The notes beneath the pieces are model-generated. The model was not told the DNA's origin. It did not search any database and was given only the letters and a program-made list of their open reading frames with translations. From positions 1 to 46,279 of the forward strand of contig WHSS01000010.1 of the NCBI GenBank assembly GCA_009379975.1: a stretch of DNA of 46,279 bases, in the 5' to 3' direction. The DNA is from Actinophytocola sp. Its GTDB lineage: Bacteria > Actinomycetota > Actinomycetes > Mycobacteriales > Pseudonocardiaceae. Below are positions 16,315 through 25,591 of the stretch, piece by piece; position 1 is the stretch's first letter; each line of letters opens with the position of its first letter. The translations under genes were made by a program, and so were the position numbers.

Positions 16315-17259
16315 GTGCCTAGTCCCCCGCCCTCGACCGTCGTGGTCGTCACCTGGCGGGGGGCCGAGCATATCGGCCGCTGCCTCGACGCGGTAGCCGC
16401 CCAGCGACGGCCACATCGGACAATCGTCGTCGACAACGCATCCGAGGACGGCACGGCCGAACTGATCGCAGCTCACCCGAGCGCCCCACAGGTGCTCCGA
16501 CTGCACAAAAATGCGGGATACGCAGGGGGAATAGCCGCCGCGCTCGCCATAGTGGGCACTCGGTACGTCGCCTGGCTCAACGACGACGCCGAGCCGTCAG
16601 CGGACTGGCTCAGCCTGCTCGAGGACGCGCTGGACGGCGACGAGAACGCGGCCGCGGCGAGCGCGAGGCTCGAGCGAGCCGATGGTACAACGCAGTCGAT
16701 GGGGGTCCGGCTCACTGGCGACGGCTACGGATTTGACCTGAATGGAGTAACCGCGGACACGAATGTGTTCGGTTTTTGCGGTGGCGCCGCCCTGCTGCGC
16801 GCCGACGCGCTTCGTGCCGCGGGCGGGGTGCCCGCCGAGTTCTTCTGCTATTACGAGGACACCGACACGTCGTGGCGGCTGCGGCTGGCAGGCTGGCGCG
16901 TCCTCGCCGTGCCTGCCGCCGGCGTGCGCCACACCCACGGCGCGAGCAGTCGCCTCGGTTCGGCGGACTTTCACCTGTGGAACGAGCGGAACCGGCTGCT
17001 CATGCTGCTGCGCTGCGCGCCAGCCGCCGTCGCGGCACGGGAGTGCGCCTCCTTCGCCGCCATCACCGCGCTGCTGCCGGTGCGCAGGCTGCTCCGCCGT
17101 GGCGTGGTCGCGCCGACACCGAACTTCCGGCTGTCGCTGCGGCTGCGGGCGCTGGCCGGGGTCGCGCGGCGGTTGCCCGCGGCGCTGCGCGCCAGGCGGG
17201 ATGCCCCCATCACGGTGAGCCGGCGAGACCTCTGGCGCCGGTGGGCGGGCCGGCCATGA
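16315..17259 (+). CDS. GT2-family glycosyltransferase
   Basis: 314 aa GT-A enzyme of the rhamnosyltransferase-like group: VVVVTWRGAEHIGRCLDAV, VVDNASEDGT, GYAGGIAAAL, WLNDDAEP (DXD), FGFCGGAALLRADAL, FFCYYEDTDTSWRLR and VRHTHGAS. The C-terminal 80 residues are basic and amphipathic, suiting membrane association with a lipid-linked acceptor. GTG 16315 is preferred to GTG 16306 on -10 spacing. The exact sugar is unknown. Confidence 0.88.
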   Translation: MPSPPPSTVVVVTWRGAEHIGRCLDAVAAQRRPHRTIVVDNASEDGTAELIAAHPSAPQVLRLHKNAGYAGGIAAALAIVGTRYVAWLNDDAEPSADWLSLLEDALDGDENAAAASARLERADGTTQSMGVRLTGDGYGFDLNGVTADTNVFGFCGGAALLRADALRAAGGVPAEFFCYYEDTDTSWRLRLAGWRVLAVPAAGVRHTHGASSRLGSADFHLWNERNRLLMLLRCAPAAVAARECASFAAITALLPVRRLLRRGVVAPTPNFRLSLRLRALAGVARRLPAALRARRDAPITVSRRDLWRRWAGRP

Positions 17260-17345
17260 GGCTCGTGGCGGGGCCTGGCGATGTGTAGTGGGACTCGCGG
17301 GTATGCGGCCGATGTGGCGGACTAGTCTGCGAGCACGAATCCCAG

Positions 17346-17519
17346 GAGGACTTTCACAAGTCAGTCGGCGGGGCCGCCCGGAGTAGCTGCGGCGCGTAGC
17401 GCCTCGATGAGGGGCGGTGGTCGGGCGACGGGAGGGCGGTTCGCGACGACTGGCTGCAGGCGAGTAGGCAAGATCGGGTGACCTGGGAAGAAGTGAATAG
17501 CCGACTTATGAATAAGACC
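17346..17519 (+). repeat. Leader-associated repeat, family C, copy 2 (long form)
   Basis: About 174 bp in the 277-bp gap before the double glycosyltransferase. It opens AGGAGGACTTTCACAAGTC and ends AGTGAATAGCCGACTTATGA followed by ATAAGACC. It shares GGCGGGGCCGCCCGGAG and CGCGACGACTGGCTGCAGG with copy 1 but carries about 45 extra bases between them. The GGAAGGAG ribosome site of the next gene begins a few bases later. Confidence 0.75.
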
Positions 17520-17536
17520 CAGGGAAGGAGCGCCAG

Positions 17537-20101
17537 GTGTCGAAGGGGGAACCACTGGTTTCGGTGGTCGTGGTCAACTATCGCGGCGCCACCGACACCA
17601 TCGCCTGCCTGCGTGCCCTGGCGACGACGCTGGACTACCCGGCCTTCGAGGTCGTCTGCGTCGACAACGCTTCGGGCGGCGATGACCTGCGCCGGATCCG
17701 GGATGCGTCCGCGGAGTTGTCCGGCGTGACGATCACCGTCGTCGCCGCCGAGCGCAACCTCGGTTTCGCGGGTGGCTGCAATCTGGGCGCCGAGCGGGCG
17801 CGGGGCACCGTGCTCGCGTTCCTCAACAACGACGCGCGGCCGGACGCCGGGTGGGCGCGAGCCGCGGTCGACACGTTGCGCGCCGAGCCGTCGGTCGCCG
17901 CGGTGGCCAGCAAGGTGCTGGACTCCGACGGTGACCGCGTTGACTTCGTCGACGGCGGCCTCACCTGGTTCGGCATGGGCTACAAGCGGCACGCGGGCAC
18001 GCCGGTCGCCGACCTGCCGCACGCCGAGCACGAGCTCGCCAAGGACGTGCTGTTCGCGACCGGGTCGGCCATGTTCGTGCGGGCGTCGGTCTTCGCGGAA
18101 CTGGGCGGCTTCGACGAGCGCTTCTTCATGTTCTACGAGGACGTCGACTTCGGCTGGCGGCTCAACCTGCGCGGCTGGCGGGTGCGCTACGTGCCCGAGT
18201 CGGTCGCCTATCACCGCCACCACGGCACGATGGACGCCGTCGACTCCCCCGACTCCGGCCGCGAGACCTTCCTGCTCGAGCGCAACGCGCTGGCCGCGCT
18301 GTACAAGAACCTCTCGGACACCTCGCTGGCGGCGGCGTTGCCTGCCGCCCTCGCGCTCACAGTGCGCCGGGCGACCGCCCGCGGTGAGCTCGACGCGACC
18401 CAGCTCGACCTGGAGCGCGGCGTGGGCGAGCCGGTCACCACGCCGATCGAGGTGCCGCGGTCGGCGCTGGCCGGGGTACTGGCCATCGACCAGTTCGTCG
18501 AGCTGATGCCCTCGCTGGCGGCCTCGCGCGAGCAGGTACAGCGCACCAGGGTGCGCACCGATGCCGATCTGCTCGGGTTGCTACGCCGGGCCATCGAGCC
18601 GGCCTACCCGCTGCCCCGCTACCTTGCGGCGCACGACGTCCTCGTCGACCTCTTCGGCATCACGGACGCGTTCAGCGCCCGGCGCAAGGTGCTGGTCATC
18701 ACCGGCGACGCGATCACCGAGCGCATGGCTGGGCCCGCGATCCGGGCGTGGAACATCGCGTCCGTGCTCGCCGCGGAACACCACGTCCGGCTGGTCACCG
18801 TCAACCCGTCGTGCGACCCGCCCGCGGCCGAGTTCGAAGTCACTACCGCCCGGCAACGCGATCTCGCCGAGCCCATCAATTGGGCGGACATCATCATCCT
18901 GCAGGGTCATGTGCTGGAGATGGCGCCCGCGCTGCGTGCCAAGGTGGGCGGTTCGGCGCACAAGATCGTCGTGTGCGACCTGTACGACCCGATGCACCTG
19001 GAGCTGCTCGAGCAGGGCAGGACCAGCACAGCGGCGCCGGATGACGTCCGGGCCGCGGACCTGGCAGGCGTCACCAAGGTGCTCGACGCGCAGCTCGAAC
19101 GCGGCGACTTCTTCCTGTGCGCTTCCGAGCGGCAGCGCCACTTCTGGCTGGGGCACCTCGCGGCGATCGGCAGGCTGTCGCCGACGCTCTACGACGCCGA
19201 CCCCACCACGCGGTCGCTGCTCTCGGTCGTGCCCTTCGGACTCCCTGCCGAGCCGCCGCGGCGCACCGGAGCGGGGCTGCGGTCGACGATCGACGAGATC
19301 TCCGAGTCCGACCGGGTCATCCTCTGGGCGGGCGGGGTCTACAGCTGGTTCGACCCGCTCACCCTGGTGCGAGCCGTCGACCAGCTCCACGAGCGCCATA
19401 GCGAGGTGCGGCTGGTGTTCCTCGGCATGCGCCACCCCAACCCGGAGGTCGCCGAGATGTCCATCGGCGCCCGCACCATCCGGCTGTCGGATTCGCTCGG
19501 CCTCACCGACAAGCACGTGTTCTTCAACGAGCACTGGGTGCCCTACGCCGAGCGGCAGAACTGGCTGCTCGACGCCGACTGCGGTGTCACCACGCACTTC
19601 GAGCATGTGGAGACCACCTTCGCCTTCCGCACCCGGGTGCTGGACTACCTGTGGGCCGGGCTGCCGATCGTCACCACCGACGGAGACTCGTTCGCCGACC
19701 TGGTGCGCGCCGAGCGGCTCGGCATCGTCGTAGGAGCGGCCGACCCGGCGGCGCTGGCCGATGCGCTGGAGAAGGTGCTCTACGACACCGAATTCGCCGC
19801 GGCGTGCACCGAACGGATCGCGGCCGTCGCCGAACGCTTCACCTGGCCGCGGGCGCTGTCCCCGCTGGTGGAGTTCTGCCGCCACCCGCGTCCCGCCGCC
19901 GACCGGCTGCCCGGCACGGGCGAGCTGGTCCACAGCCCGCGAGTGCGTGGTTCGGCCGCGCTGCACCGAGACTTCGGCCTACTGCGTGAATACCTCGCGG
20001 CGGGGGGTATACGCGAGCTCGGCAGGCGTGCGGGCGGCCGGGTACTGCGCACCGCGCGCGAGCGCAAGAACCGGGCGGCGAAAGGACGGCGAGATGGCTG
20101 A
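17537..20101 (+). CDS. Double glycosyltransferase: N-terminal GT2 fused to C-terminal GT4
   Basis: 854 aa. Residues 1 to about 280 form a GT2 domain (VVVVNYRGATDTIACLRAL, CVDNASGG, LGFAGGCNLGAERARGTVLAFLNNDA, GSAMFVRASVFAELGGFDE, FYEDVDFGWR). Residues about 370-800 form a GT-B, GT4-like domain (VLVITGDAITERMAGPAIRA, ILWAGGVYSWFDPLTLV, HFEHVETTFAFRTRVLDYLWAGLPIV). A roughly 90-residue linker joins them. The protein probably adds two sugars in sequence to one surface glycan. The GTG start follows GGAAGGAG. It overlaps the next GT4 gene by 8 bases. The C-terminal tail is strongly basic. Confidence 0.9.
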   Translation: MSKGEPLVSVVVVNYRGATDTIACLRALATTLDYPAFEVVCVDNASGGDDLRRIRDASAELSGVTITVVAAERNLGFAGGCNLGAERARGTVLAFLNNDARPDAGWARAAVDTLRAEPSVAAVASKVLDSDGDRVDFVDGGLTWFGMGYKRHAGTPVADLPHAEHELAKDVLFATGSAMFVRASVFAELGGFDERFFMFYEDVDFGWRLNLRGWRVRYVPESVAYHRHHGTMDAVDSPDSGRETFLLERNALAALYKNLSDTSLAAALPAALALTVRRATARGELDATQLDLERGVGEPVTTPIEVPRSALAGVLAIDQFVELMPSLAASREQVQRTRVRTDADLLGLLRRAIEPAYPLPRYLAAHDVLVDLFGITDAFSARRKVLVITGDAITERMAGPAIRAWNIASVLAAEHHVRLVTVNPSCDPPAAEFEVTTARQRDLAEPINWADIIILQGHVLEMAPALRAKVGGSAHKIVVCDLYDPMHLELLEQGRTSTAAPDDVRAADLAGVTKVLDAQLERGDFFLCASERQRHFWLGHLAAIGRLSPTLYDADPTTRSLLSVVPFGLPAEPPRRTGAGLRSTIDEISESDRVILWAGGVYSWFDPLTLVRAVDQLHERHSEVRLVFLGMRHPNPEVAEMSIGARTIRLSDSLGLTDKHVFFNEHWVPYAERQNWLLDADCGVTTHFEHVETTFAFRTRVLDYLWAGLPIVTTDGDSFADLVRAERLGIVVGAADPAALADALEKVLYDTEFAAACTERIAAVAERFTWPRALSPLVEFCRHPRPAADRLPGTGELVHSPRVRGSAALHRDFGLLREYLAAGGIRELGRRAGGRVLRTARERKNRAAKGRRDG

Positions 20102-21176
20102 CAAGCCCCTCCGGGTGCTGCTCGACGGCACCCCGTTGCTGGGCGAACGAACCGGCGTCGGCCGCTACGCGGCGTCGCTGTCCGAAGAGCTGGCCTCCAT
20201 GCTCGAAGTGGACACCCGCTCGGTGGCGTTCACGCTGCGGGGCTGGCGCAAACTGCGCCACGTGCTGCCGCACGGGGTCCGGGCCAGGGGCATGCCGGTC
20301 TCAGCGAGGGTGCTCCGATCCTTCTGGCTCCGCGGGTCGTTTCCGCAGGTAGAGCTGTTCGCAGGACCAACGGATGTGGTGCACGGAACGAACTTCGTCC
20401 TGCCCGGTACGGCGAAGGCCGCCGGTGTGGTGACGATTCATGACCTGTCGTTCCTCGACGCACCCGACGAGCTCGGCCCGGGCGACTTCCGGCTCCCCGA
20501 ACTGGTCCGCGTGAGCGCCCGCCGCGCCGACGCGATCTGCACGCCGACGGCCGCCGTCGCCGATCGGGTCGCCGACCGGCTCAACGTGGACCGCGAGAAG
20601 ATCATGGTCACGCCGCTCGGTGTCGATCCCGCCTGGTTCACCGCGCTGCCGCCGAACAACGACCTGCGCTCCAAGTTCGGGCTGCCGAGCGAGTACCTGC
20701 TCTTCGTCGGCGCGGCGGGCCCGCGCAAGGGTCTCGACTGGCTCGCGCGCGCCCACGACGCCGACCCGTCGCTGCCGCCGCTGGTGTTCATCGGGCCGGG
20801 GCCGTTCGCGGTCAACGACCGATCCCAGCACGCGGGGTACGTCTCCGATGTCGATCTGCGGCACGTCGTCGCGGGCGCGACTGCGTTGGTGCTGCCGTCC
20901 CGCGACGAAGGCTTCGGGCTGCCGGTGCTCGAAGCGATGGCCTGCGACGTGCCGGTGGTCTGCACCGACGTGCCGACCCTGCGGGAAGTCACCGGCGACT
21001 ACGCGCAACTCGTGCCCTTCGGCGACGTCGAGGCGCTGGCGACCGCGATAGCGACCGCGGCAGACGACCCCCATACGCCGGACGGATCGATGGCCCGCCG
21101 CGCCCATGCCGCCAGCTTCACCTGGCGCCGGTGCGCCGAACTGACCGTCGACGCCTACCGGGCCGCGCTCGGCTGA
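20094..21176 (+). CDS. GT4-family glycosyltransferase
   Basis: 360 aa. Motifs are VLLDGTPLLGERTGVGRYAASL, DVVHGTNFVLP, VVTIHDLSFLDAP, FVGAAGPRKGLDWLA and SRDEGFGLPVLEAMACDVPVV. It starts inside the last codons of the double glycosyltransferase gene, so the two are co-translated and very likely act on the same glycan. The ATG at 20094 is the best start; longer readings fall inside the upstream gene. The gene is followed by a family B hairpin repeat. Confidence 0.9.
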   Translation: MADKPLRVLLDGTPLLGERTGVGRYAASLSEELASMLEVDTRSVAFTLRGWRKLRHVLPHGVRARGMPVSARVLRSFWLRGSFPQVELFAGPTDVVHGTNFVLPGTAKAAGVVTIHDLSFLDAPDELGPGDFRLPELVRVSARRADAICTPTAAVADRVADRLNVDREKIMVTPLGVDPAWFTALPPNNDLRSKFGLPSEYLLFVGAAGPRKGLDWLARAHDADPSLPPLVFIGPGPFAVNDRSQHAGYVSDVDLRHVVAGATALVLPSRDEGFGLPVLEAMACDVPVVCTDVPTLREVTGDYAQLVPFGDVEALATAIATAADDPHTPDGSMARRAHAASFTWRRCAELTVDAYRAALG

Positions 21177-21187
21177 GGCCTCCGCAG

Positions 21188-21256
21188 CGGGGGAGCCGAA
21201 GGTGGCCTCGGGTGCCAAATAGGCGCCCCGTGGCGCCTTGGTGCCACCTCGGATCT
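21188..21256. terminator. Bidirectional terminator-like repeat, family B, copy 2
   Basis: Aligns with 10611-10676: GCCGAAGG, then GGGTGCCAAATAGGCGCCCC, then CCTTGGTGCCACCT. The inner GGGTGCC/GGCGCCC and outer AGGTGGC/GCCACCT arms pair. It sits between convergent GT4 and permease genes. The remaining 80 bp to 21335 hold no complete gene, only a short relic-like reading frame at 21267-21317. Confidence 0.65.
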
Positions 21257-21335
21257 ACGCAAATAGGACGACTACGCCGTCGGCGCGGTGCTCTGCCTGG
21301 CCTTCAACGAGCGCTGACCGCGTACCGAGGCGCTG

Positions 21336-22529
21336 TCAGCCTGTGGTGAGCGCCTCGGTCGGTGCCAGTCGCGCGGCCCGAATCGCCGGATACAGCCCCG
21401 CGAGCGCACCGATCACCAGCGTGGCGCCGACGCCACCCGCCACGACCCACACCGGAACCACGGTCGGCCAGCCCTGCCAGGTCGCATACAGCGCGGTGGC
21501 ACCCGCACCGAGCAAGACTCCCGCACCGCCGCCCAGCGCCGACAGCAGCAGCGACTCGGCGAGGAACTGGACCCGAATCTGCCCGCGGGTGGCCCCGAGC
21601 GACCGGCGCAGCCCGATCTCGGCTCGCCGCTCCAGCACCGAGATGACCATGGTGTTGGCCACGCCGATGCCGCCGACCAGCAGTGCGACGGCGCCCAGCC
21701 CAAGCAGCAGGCCGGTGAACGCGCTGTCGGCGGCGTCCTTGGCGGCCAGGGCGTCCGACGGCCGGGACACTTCGACCTCGTCCGGTTGCTCCGGGTTGGC
21801 CGTCGCGGCCAGCACCCCGCGGACCGCCGCCACGGCGTCCGGCTCGGTGCGGGTGTAAATCGTCGTGGGGCTGCCGTCGAAGTCGAGGGAGGACTCCGCC
21901 GCCTGCCAGCCGACCAGCGCCCCGAGGTCGAGCTCCGGTGCGAGTGCGACCGGTTCGAGGATCCCGACAACGGTGAACCACCGGTCGCCGAGCCAGACCC
22001 GCATCCGCGGTCCGGCGGAGCCGATGCCGAGCCGCTCGGCGGCCGTGGCTCCGAGGACGACCGCCGGGTACCGGGCCGTTGCTTCGTTGAGCCAACTCCC
22101 CTCCGCGATGCGAGCACCGACGGTGTCCGGCAGGTCGGTGCGCGCCGCTATGGTGGCGATGCCACCGGACTGACCGGCCGGGATGCGGTCGTTGCGATAC
22201 ACCTTGGCGCCGGCCACCCGCCCGACGGCCGACACCGTCTGCACCGGCCCGATCCGCTTGGCCATCGACACCGACTCCACGGGCAGCTTGGCTTCGTCGC
22301 CGAACATGGTGTTGCCGGGGCCGGCGGTGAGCAGGTTGGTGCCCAGCGAGTCGAGCAACTGGTCCAGTTCGGCGCGGCTGGAGGAGGAGATGCCGACGAC
22401 GGCGACCATCGCGGCGATGCCGATGGCGATCCCCAGCGCGGACAGCAGCACCCGCATCGGCCGCGCGCGCAGGCCCGAGGCGCTCACCCGCAGCACGTCC
22501 CGCGGGGCCAGCCGCGCCCGGGCGTTCAC
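21336..22529 (-). CDS. MacB-like ABC transporter permease
   Basis: 397 aa. An N-terminal membrane helix ([21 protein letters not shown]) is followed by a large extracytoplasmic MacB-PCD-like domain (about 55-265). Three C-terminal helices form the FtsX domain ([58 protein letters not shown]). The motif [19 protein letters not shown] is typical. It forms a mechanotransmission exporter with the ATPase and adaptor encoded just upstream. The GTG at 22529 overlaps the ATPase stop (GTGA); longer readings run through the ATPase gene and are shadows. Confidence 0.92.
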   Translation of the reverse strand: MNARARLAPRDVLRVSASGLRARPMRVLLSALGIAIGIAAMVAVVGISSSSRAELDQLLDSLGTNLLTAGPGNTMFGDEAKLPVESVSMAKRIGPVQTVSAVGRVAGAKVYRNDRIPAGQSGGIATIAARTDLPDTVGARIAEGSWLNEATARYPAVVLGATAAERLGIGSAGPRMRVWLGDRWFTVVGILEPVALAPELDLGALVGWQAAESSLDFDGSPTTIYTRTEPDAVAAVRGVLAATANPEQPDEVEVSRPSDALAAKDAADSAFTGLLLGLGAVALLVGGIGVANTMVISVLERRAEIGLRRSLGATRGQIRVQFLAESLLLSALGGGAGVLLGAGATALYATWQGWPTVVPVWVVAGGVGATLVIGALAGLYPAIRAARLAPTEALTTG

Positions 22530-23188
22530 GACGCCACCGCCCCGTCGAGCATGGACACCTGCCGTGGCAGGCTCGCCGCGATCTCCCGGTCGTGGGTGAT
22601 CACCACGACGGTGGTTCCCTCGGCCCGCAGGTCGGCGAGCAGTGCCATCACCAGCTGACCGGAGTGGCTGTCCAGCGCGCCGGTCGGCTCGTCGGCCAGC
22701 AGCAGCGCGGGGCCGCCGACGACGGCGCGAGCGATCGCCGTCCGCTGCTGTTCGCCACCGGAGAGTTGGTGCGGGCGGTGGGTAAGCCGGTGGCCGAGGC
22801 CGACCCGGCACAATGCGGCGGCCGCCCGCTCCCGCCGCTCGCGAAGCCCGACGCCGCTGTACAGCAGGCCGTCGGCGACGTTGTCGACGGCCGGCGCGCC
22901 CGGTGCGAGGTGGAACTGCTGGAAGACGAAGCCGATCCGGTCGGCCCGAAGCGCGGAGACACCTCGGTCGGACAGCTCGGCGATATCGGTGCCGCCGATG
23001 ACCACCTGGCCGCCGCTCGGGCGGTCCAGCGTGCCGATGACGTGCAGCAACGTCGACTTGCCCGACCCCGACGGCCCGACCACAGCCACCAGCTCGCCTG
23101 CGGCGATGTCCAGGTCGACGTCGTCCAGCGCGACGACGCCGCCCGGGTACTCCTTGCGCACGCCGCGCAGCCGCACGAGAGAGTTCAT
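22526..23188 (-). CDS. ABC transporter ATPase (MacB/LolD-type)
   Basis: 220 aa. Walker A is GPSGSGKST, the signature is LSGGEQQR, Walker B is [12 protein letters not shown], and the H-loop is [11 protein letters not shown]. The length and [16 protein letters not shown]-loop context fit the LolD/MacB ATPase group, which powers FtsX-type permeases. It overlaps the adaptor gene by 4 bases (ATGA) and the permease gene by 4 bases (GTGA). Confidence 0.95.
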   Translation of the reverse strand: MNSLVRLRGVRKEYPGGVVALDDVDLDIAAGELVAVVGPSGSGKSTLLHVIGTLDRPSGGQVVIGGTDIAELSDRGVSALRADRIGFVFQQFHLAPGAPAVDNVADGLLYSGVGLRERRERAAAALCRVGLGHRLTHRPHQLSGGEQQRTAIARAVVGGPALLLADEPTGALDSHSGQLVMALLADLRAEGTTVVVITHDREIAASLPRQVSMLDGAVAS

Positions 23189-24306
23189 GACGCCACCCCG
23201 ACGACCGTGCCCTCGGCGATGTCCGCAGAGCCCTTGCCGGAGACTTCGACGAGACCGTCGGCGAAAAGCCCGACGTCGACCGCGACAATGCGGGTCTTCC
23301 CGCCGGCTTGATCACTGACGACCTCGACGCCGTAGCCGCCTTCCGCCAGCGACAGCAGCGCGCCGACCGGGACGGCCAGCACGTCCTTGCGGGTACTGCT
23401 GATGAAGGTCACGTCGACCGGGCCGCCGGTAAGGTCACCGAGCGCCTGCTGCTCGGTGATCGCCACGATGACGTCGACCGTCGCGTCTTCGGCCGCGCCG
23501 CCGTCAGCGGTGCCCGAGCCGCCGCCGGACGAGTCGTCATCCGACGTGGCTGCCACCGTCCCGACCTCGGCGATCTTGCCCTTGACGTCGTCGCCGCCGG
23601 GCACGGTGACGGTGACGTTCGCCCCCTCCTTGGCCAGCCGCTGGTCGGCCACCACGAGCTCGACGACGACCTCCCGCGCCGTGCCGGTGTAGCTGAGCAC
23701 CTCGCCGCCTGCTCCGCCCGCGACCGCCCCGACCCGCGCAGCATGGTCGGCGATCCGCACGGCAGAAGGCACGAACACCGCCTCGCCGGGCATGACCACG
23801 CCGGTGGCCTGCTGCCCGATATCGTCCTGCCACTCGGCGACAGCTGCCGCGGTGGCCGCGGTGTAGTACTCGTCGACGGTGAAGCCGGCATAGCCCAGCT
23901 TGGACAGGTTCCGTTCGAGCTGGGCGACGTCGTCTCCCTCGACGCCGCTGCGCAGCTCGCGATACAGCGGCAGCTTCCCGTACAGCGCGACGACCGGCCG
24001 CTCGTCGACCTTATACAGCGGCTTGCCACGCTTGACCGTGCTGCCGACGGGAGCGAGCCAGGTGATGGTGCCGCCCTTGCCAGTCGCGGTGACCGGCACC
24101 GCATCGCCGTAGCCGAGGGTGCCGCTGATGGTCCCGGTGTCCCGCAGCGTCGTCGTGACCACCTCGGCCGTCTGCGGCGGCAGCCCTGACGGCTCGGCGG
24201 CGTCTCCCGTGTTCGCGGTGAAGCCGAGCATGGCGGCCAGGGAAAACGCTGCCCCCGCGCCGACGGCCACGACGACGAGCCCCACGATTAGCGTCCTGCG
24301 CTTCAT
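23185..24306 (-). CDS. MacA/HlyD-like adaptor with peptidoglycan-binding domain
   Basis: 373 aa. One N-terminal membrane anchor (about residues 5-30) leads to an extracellular lipoyl/barrel region ([30 protein letters not shown]). A PG_binding_1-like module ([20 protein letters not shown], then [19 protein letters not shown]) is inserted where Gram-negative adaptors carry a coiled coil. Barrel strands and a Gly/Ser-rich linker ([11 protein letters not shown]) follow. In Gram-positives such adaptors link the transporter to the cell wall. It overlaps both neighbours by 4 bases. Confidence 0.88.
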   Translation of the reverse strand: MKRRTLIVGLVVVAVGAGAAFSLAAMLGFTANTGDAAEPSGLPPQTAEVVTTTLRDTGTISGTLGYGDAVPVTATGKGGTITWLAPVGSTVKRGKPLYKVDERPVVALYGKLPLYRELRSGVEGDDVAQLERNLSKLGYAGFTVDEYYTAATAAAVAEWQDDIGQQATGVVMPGEAVFVPSAVRIADHAARVGAVAGGAGGEVLSYTGTAREVVVELVVADQRLAKEGANVTVTVPGGDDVKGKIAEVGTVAATSDDDSSGGGSGTADGGAAEDATVDVIVAITEQQALGDLTGGPVDVTFISSTRKDVLAVPVGALLSLAEGGYGVEVVSDQAGGKTRIVAVDVGLFADGLVEVSGKGSADIAEGTVVGVAS

Positions 24307-24830
24307 CGGTCTCCGTCCTTGAACCGCCCGGGCCTTTCGGGCAGGTGCTCGCGGCACTTCTCCTCGGCGGCCTTGAACTCCGGGGAATCCGGGTCGATCC
24401 CGGTGCCGGGGCCCGCGTCGAGCCGCAGGCCGCCGCCGTCGGGTTCGGGGTCCGGGAACTCCGGGACGCCGTTGGCGCGCATGCACTCGGCCATCTCCTG
24501 CATGCCCTCGAGGGCCTTCTCGAGGTCCTCCTTACTCGGCGTCGGCAGGAACTTGCGACATTTCTCCATCGCCTGCCGCACCTTGTCGCGCTCGCCCTTG
24601 CGCTCGCGGATCTCGACCCGTCCCGGCTGGTTGGGGTCCGGGTCGTCCATCTCCACGCCGTTGTCCCGCATACATTGCGCGAACTTGCGGCCGTCCTTCT
24701 CCTCGTTGGCCGGTGACGCCGTTGTCGTCTCGGACCCCGTGCCGCCTGCCGTCGCGATGCCGTTGCCGGCGGCGTCGGAGCAGGCGGCGAGAGTCATTAG
24801 CAGAGCTGCCGTAGCCAGAATGCGTCGCAT
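24303..24830 (-). CDS. Lipoprotein-like secreted protein with duplicated Cys module
   Basis: 175 aa. The N-terminus (RRILATAALLMTLAACSD) has a lipobox LAAC, with Cys16 as the likely lipidated residue. The mature part contains two similar modules, each running CMRxNGV ... PDP ... KCRxxLP: FAQCMRDNGVEMDDPDP...EKCRKFLP and AECMRANGVPEFPDPEP...EKCREHLP. The paired cysteines may form disulfides. It is the first gene of the MacAB-like operon (ATGA overlap with the adaptor gene), so it is probably a surface partner or sensor. I know similar proteins only as uncharacterised actinobacterial lipoproteins. Confidence 0.82.
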   Translation of the reverse strand: MRRILATAALLMTLAACSDAAGNGIATAGGTGSETTTASPANEEKDGRKFAQCMRDNGVEMDDPDPNQPGRVEIRERKGERDKVRQAMEKCRKFLPTPSKEDLEKALEGMQEMAECMRANGVPEFPDPEPDGGGLRLDAGPGTGIDPDSPEFKAAEEKCREHLPERPGRFKDGDR

Positions 24831-24934
24831 GGCTTCTCCCTTCTTCTGCCGCCGATTCCACCCAACGGCCCGTTGGAGCGGCGCTAGCGAAGTCCTCACA
24901 GGTTTCTCATAGGCTGACCAGGCAAGATGCATCC

Positions 24935-25591
24935 ATGCGGGTTCTGGTCGTCGAGGACGAGCGGCTGCTCGCCGACGCGATCGGCGACGGCCTGCGTAAG
25001 CAGGCGCTGGCCGTCGACGTGGCCTACGACGGTGATGCCGCCCTGGAGCGGCTGACCGTCAACGACTACGACGTCGTCGTGCTGGACCGCGACCTGCCCA
25101 AGGTGTCCGGCGACGAGGTGTGCCGCACGCTGGTGCAGTCCGGCATCGAGACCAGGGTGCTGATGCTCACCGCGGCCGCCGCGGTTCGGGAGCGGGTCGC
25201 CGGGCTGGGCATCGGCGCCGACGACTACCTGACCAAGCCGTTCGCCTTCGCCGAGCTGGCCGCCCGGGTGCTTGCGCTCGGCCGCCGGGCGCGGCCTGCC
25301 GCACCCCCGGTGCTGGAGCGCGCGGGCATCCACCTCGACCCGCACCGGCGCACCGTCTCCCGCGATGGCGGCCCGGTCGAGCTGTCCAAGAAGGAGTTCG
25401 CCGTGCTGGCCGAGCTGCTACTCGGCGATGGGGGCGTGGTCTCCGCCGAGCAACTGCTGGAGAAGGCATGGGACGAGCACATCGACCCGTTCACCGGCGT
25501 CGTCCGGTTCACCATCATGATGCTGCGGCGCAAGCTCGGTGACCCGCCGGTCATCGAGACCGTGCCGGGAGTCGGGTACCTGATCCGATGA
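24935..25591 (+). CDS. OmpR-family response regulator
   Basis: 218 aa. The receiver domain (1 to about 115) has the acidic pocket VEDE, the phospho-acceptor Asp51 in VLDRDLP, and the conserved Lys in LTKPF. The C-terminal winged helix (about 125-218) ends TVPGVGYLIR. It overlaps the histidine kinase gene by 4 bases (ATGA) and diverges from the lipoprotein/MacAB operon across 104 bp, which makes that operon the likely target. CAAGAT lies 6 nt before the ATG and could be a leaderless -10. Confidence 0.94.
   Translation: MRVLVVEDERLLADAIGDGLRKQALAVDVAYDGDAALERLTVNDYDVVVLDRDLPKVSGDEVCRTLVQSGIETRVLMLTAAAAVRERVAGLGIGADDYLTKPFAFAELAARVLALGRRARPAAPPVLERAGIHLDPHRRTVSRDGGPVELSKKEFAVLAELLLGDGGVVSAEQLLEKAWDEHIDPFTGVVRFTIMMLRRKLGDPPVIETVPGVGYLIR

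Noticed and set aside
8936-21176. Complete arabinogalactan or polysaccharide biosynthesis cluster
   Set aside because: Only a nucleotidyltransferase and glycosyltransferases are present. There is no polymerase, flippase or rml gene in the window, so the cluster cannot be named.
21336-23315. 659-codon minus-strand ORF as a single fused protein
   Set aside because: Its first 260 codons overlap the ABC ATPase gene in another frame and are Arg-rich noise. The permease begins at GTG 22529, which overlaps the ATPase stop.
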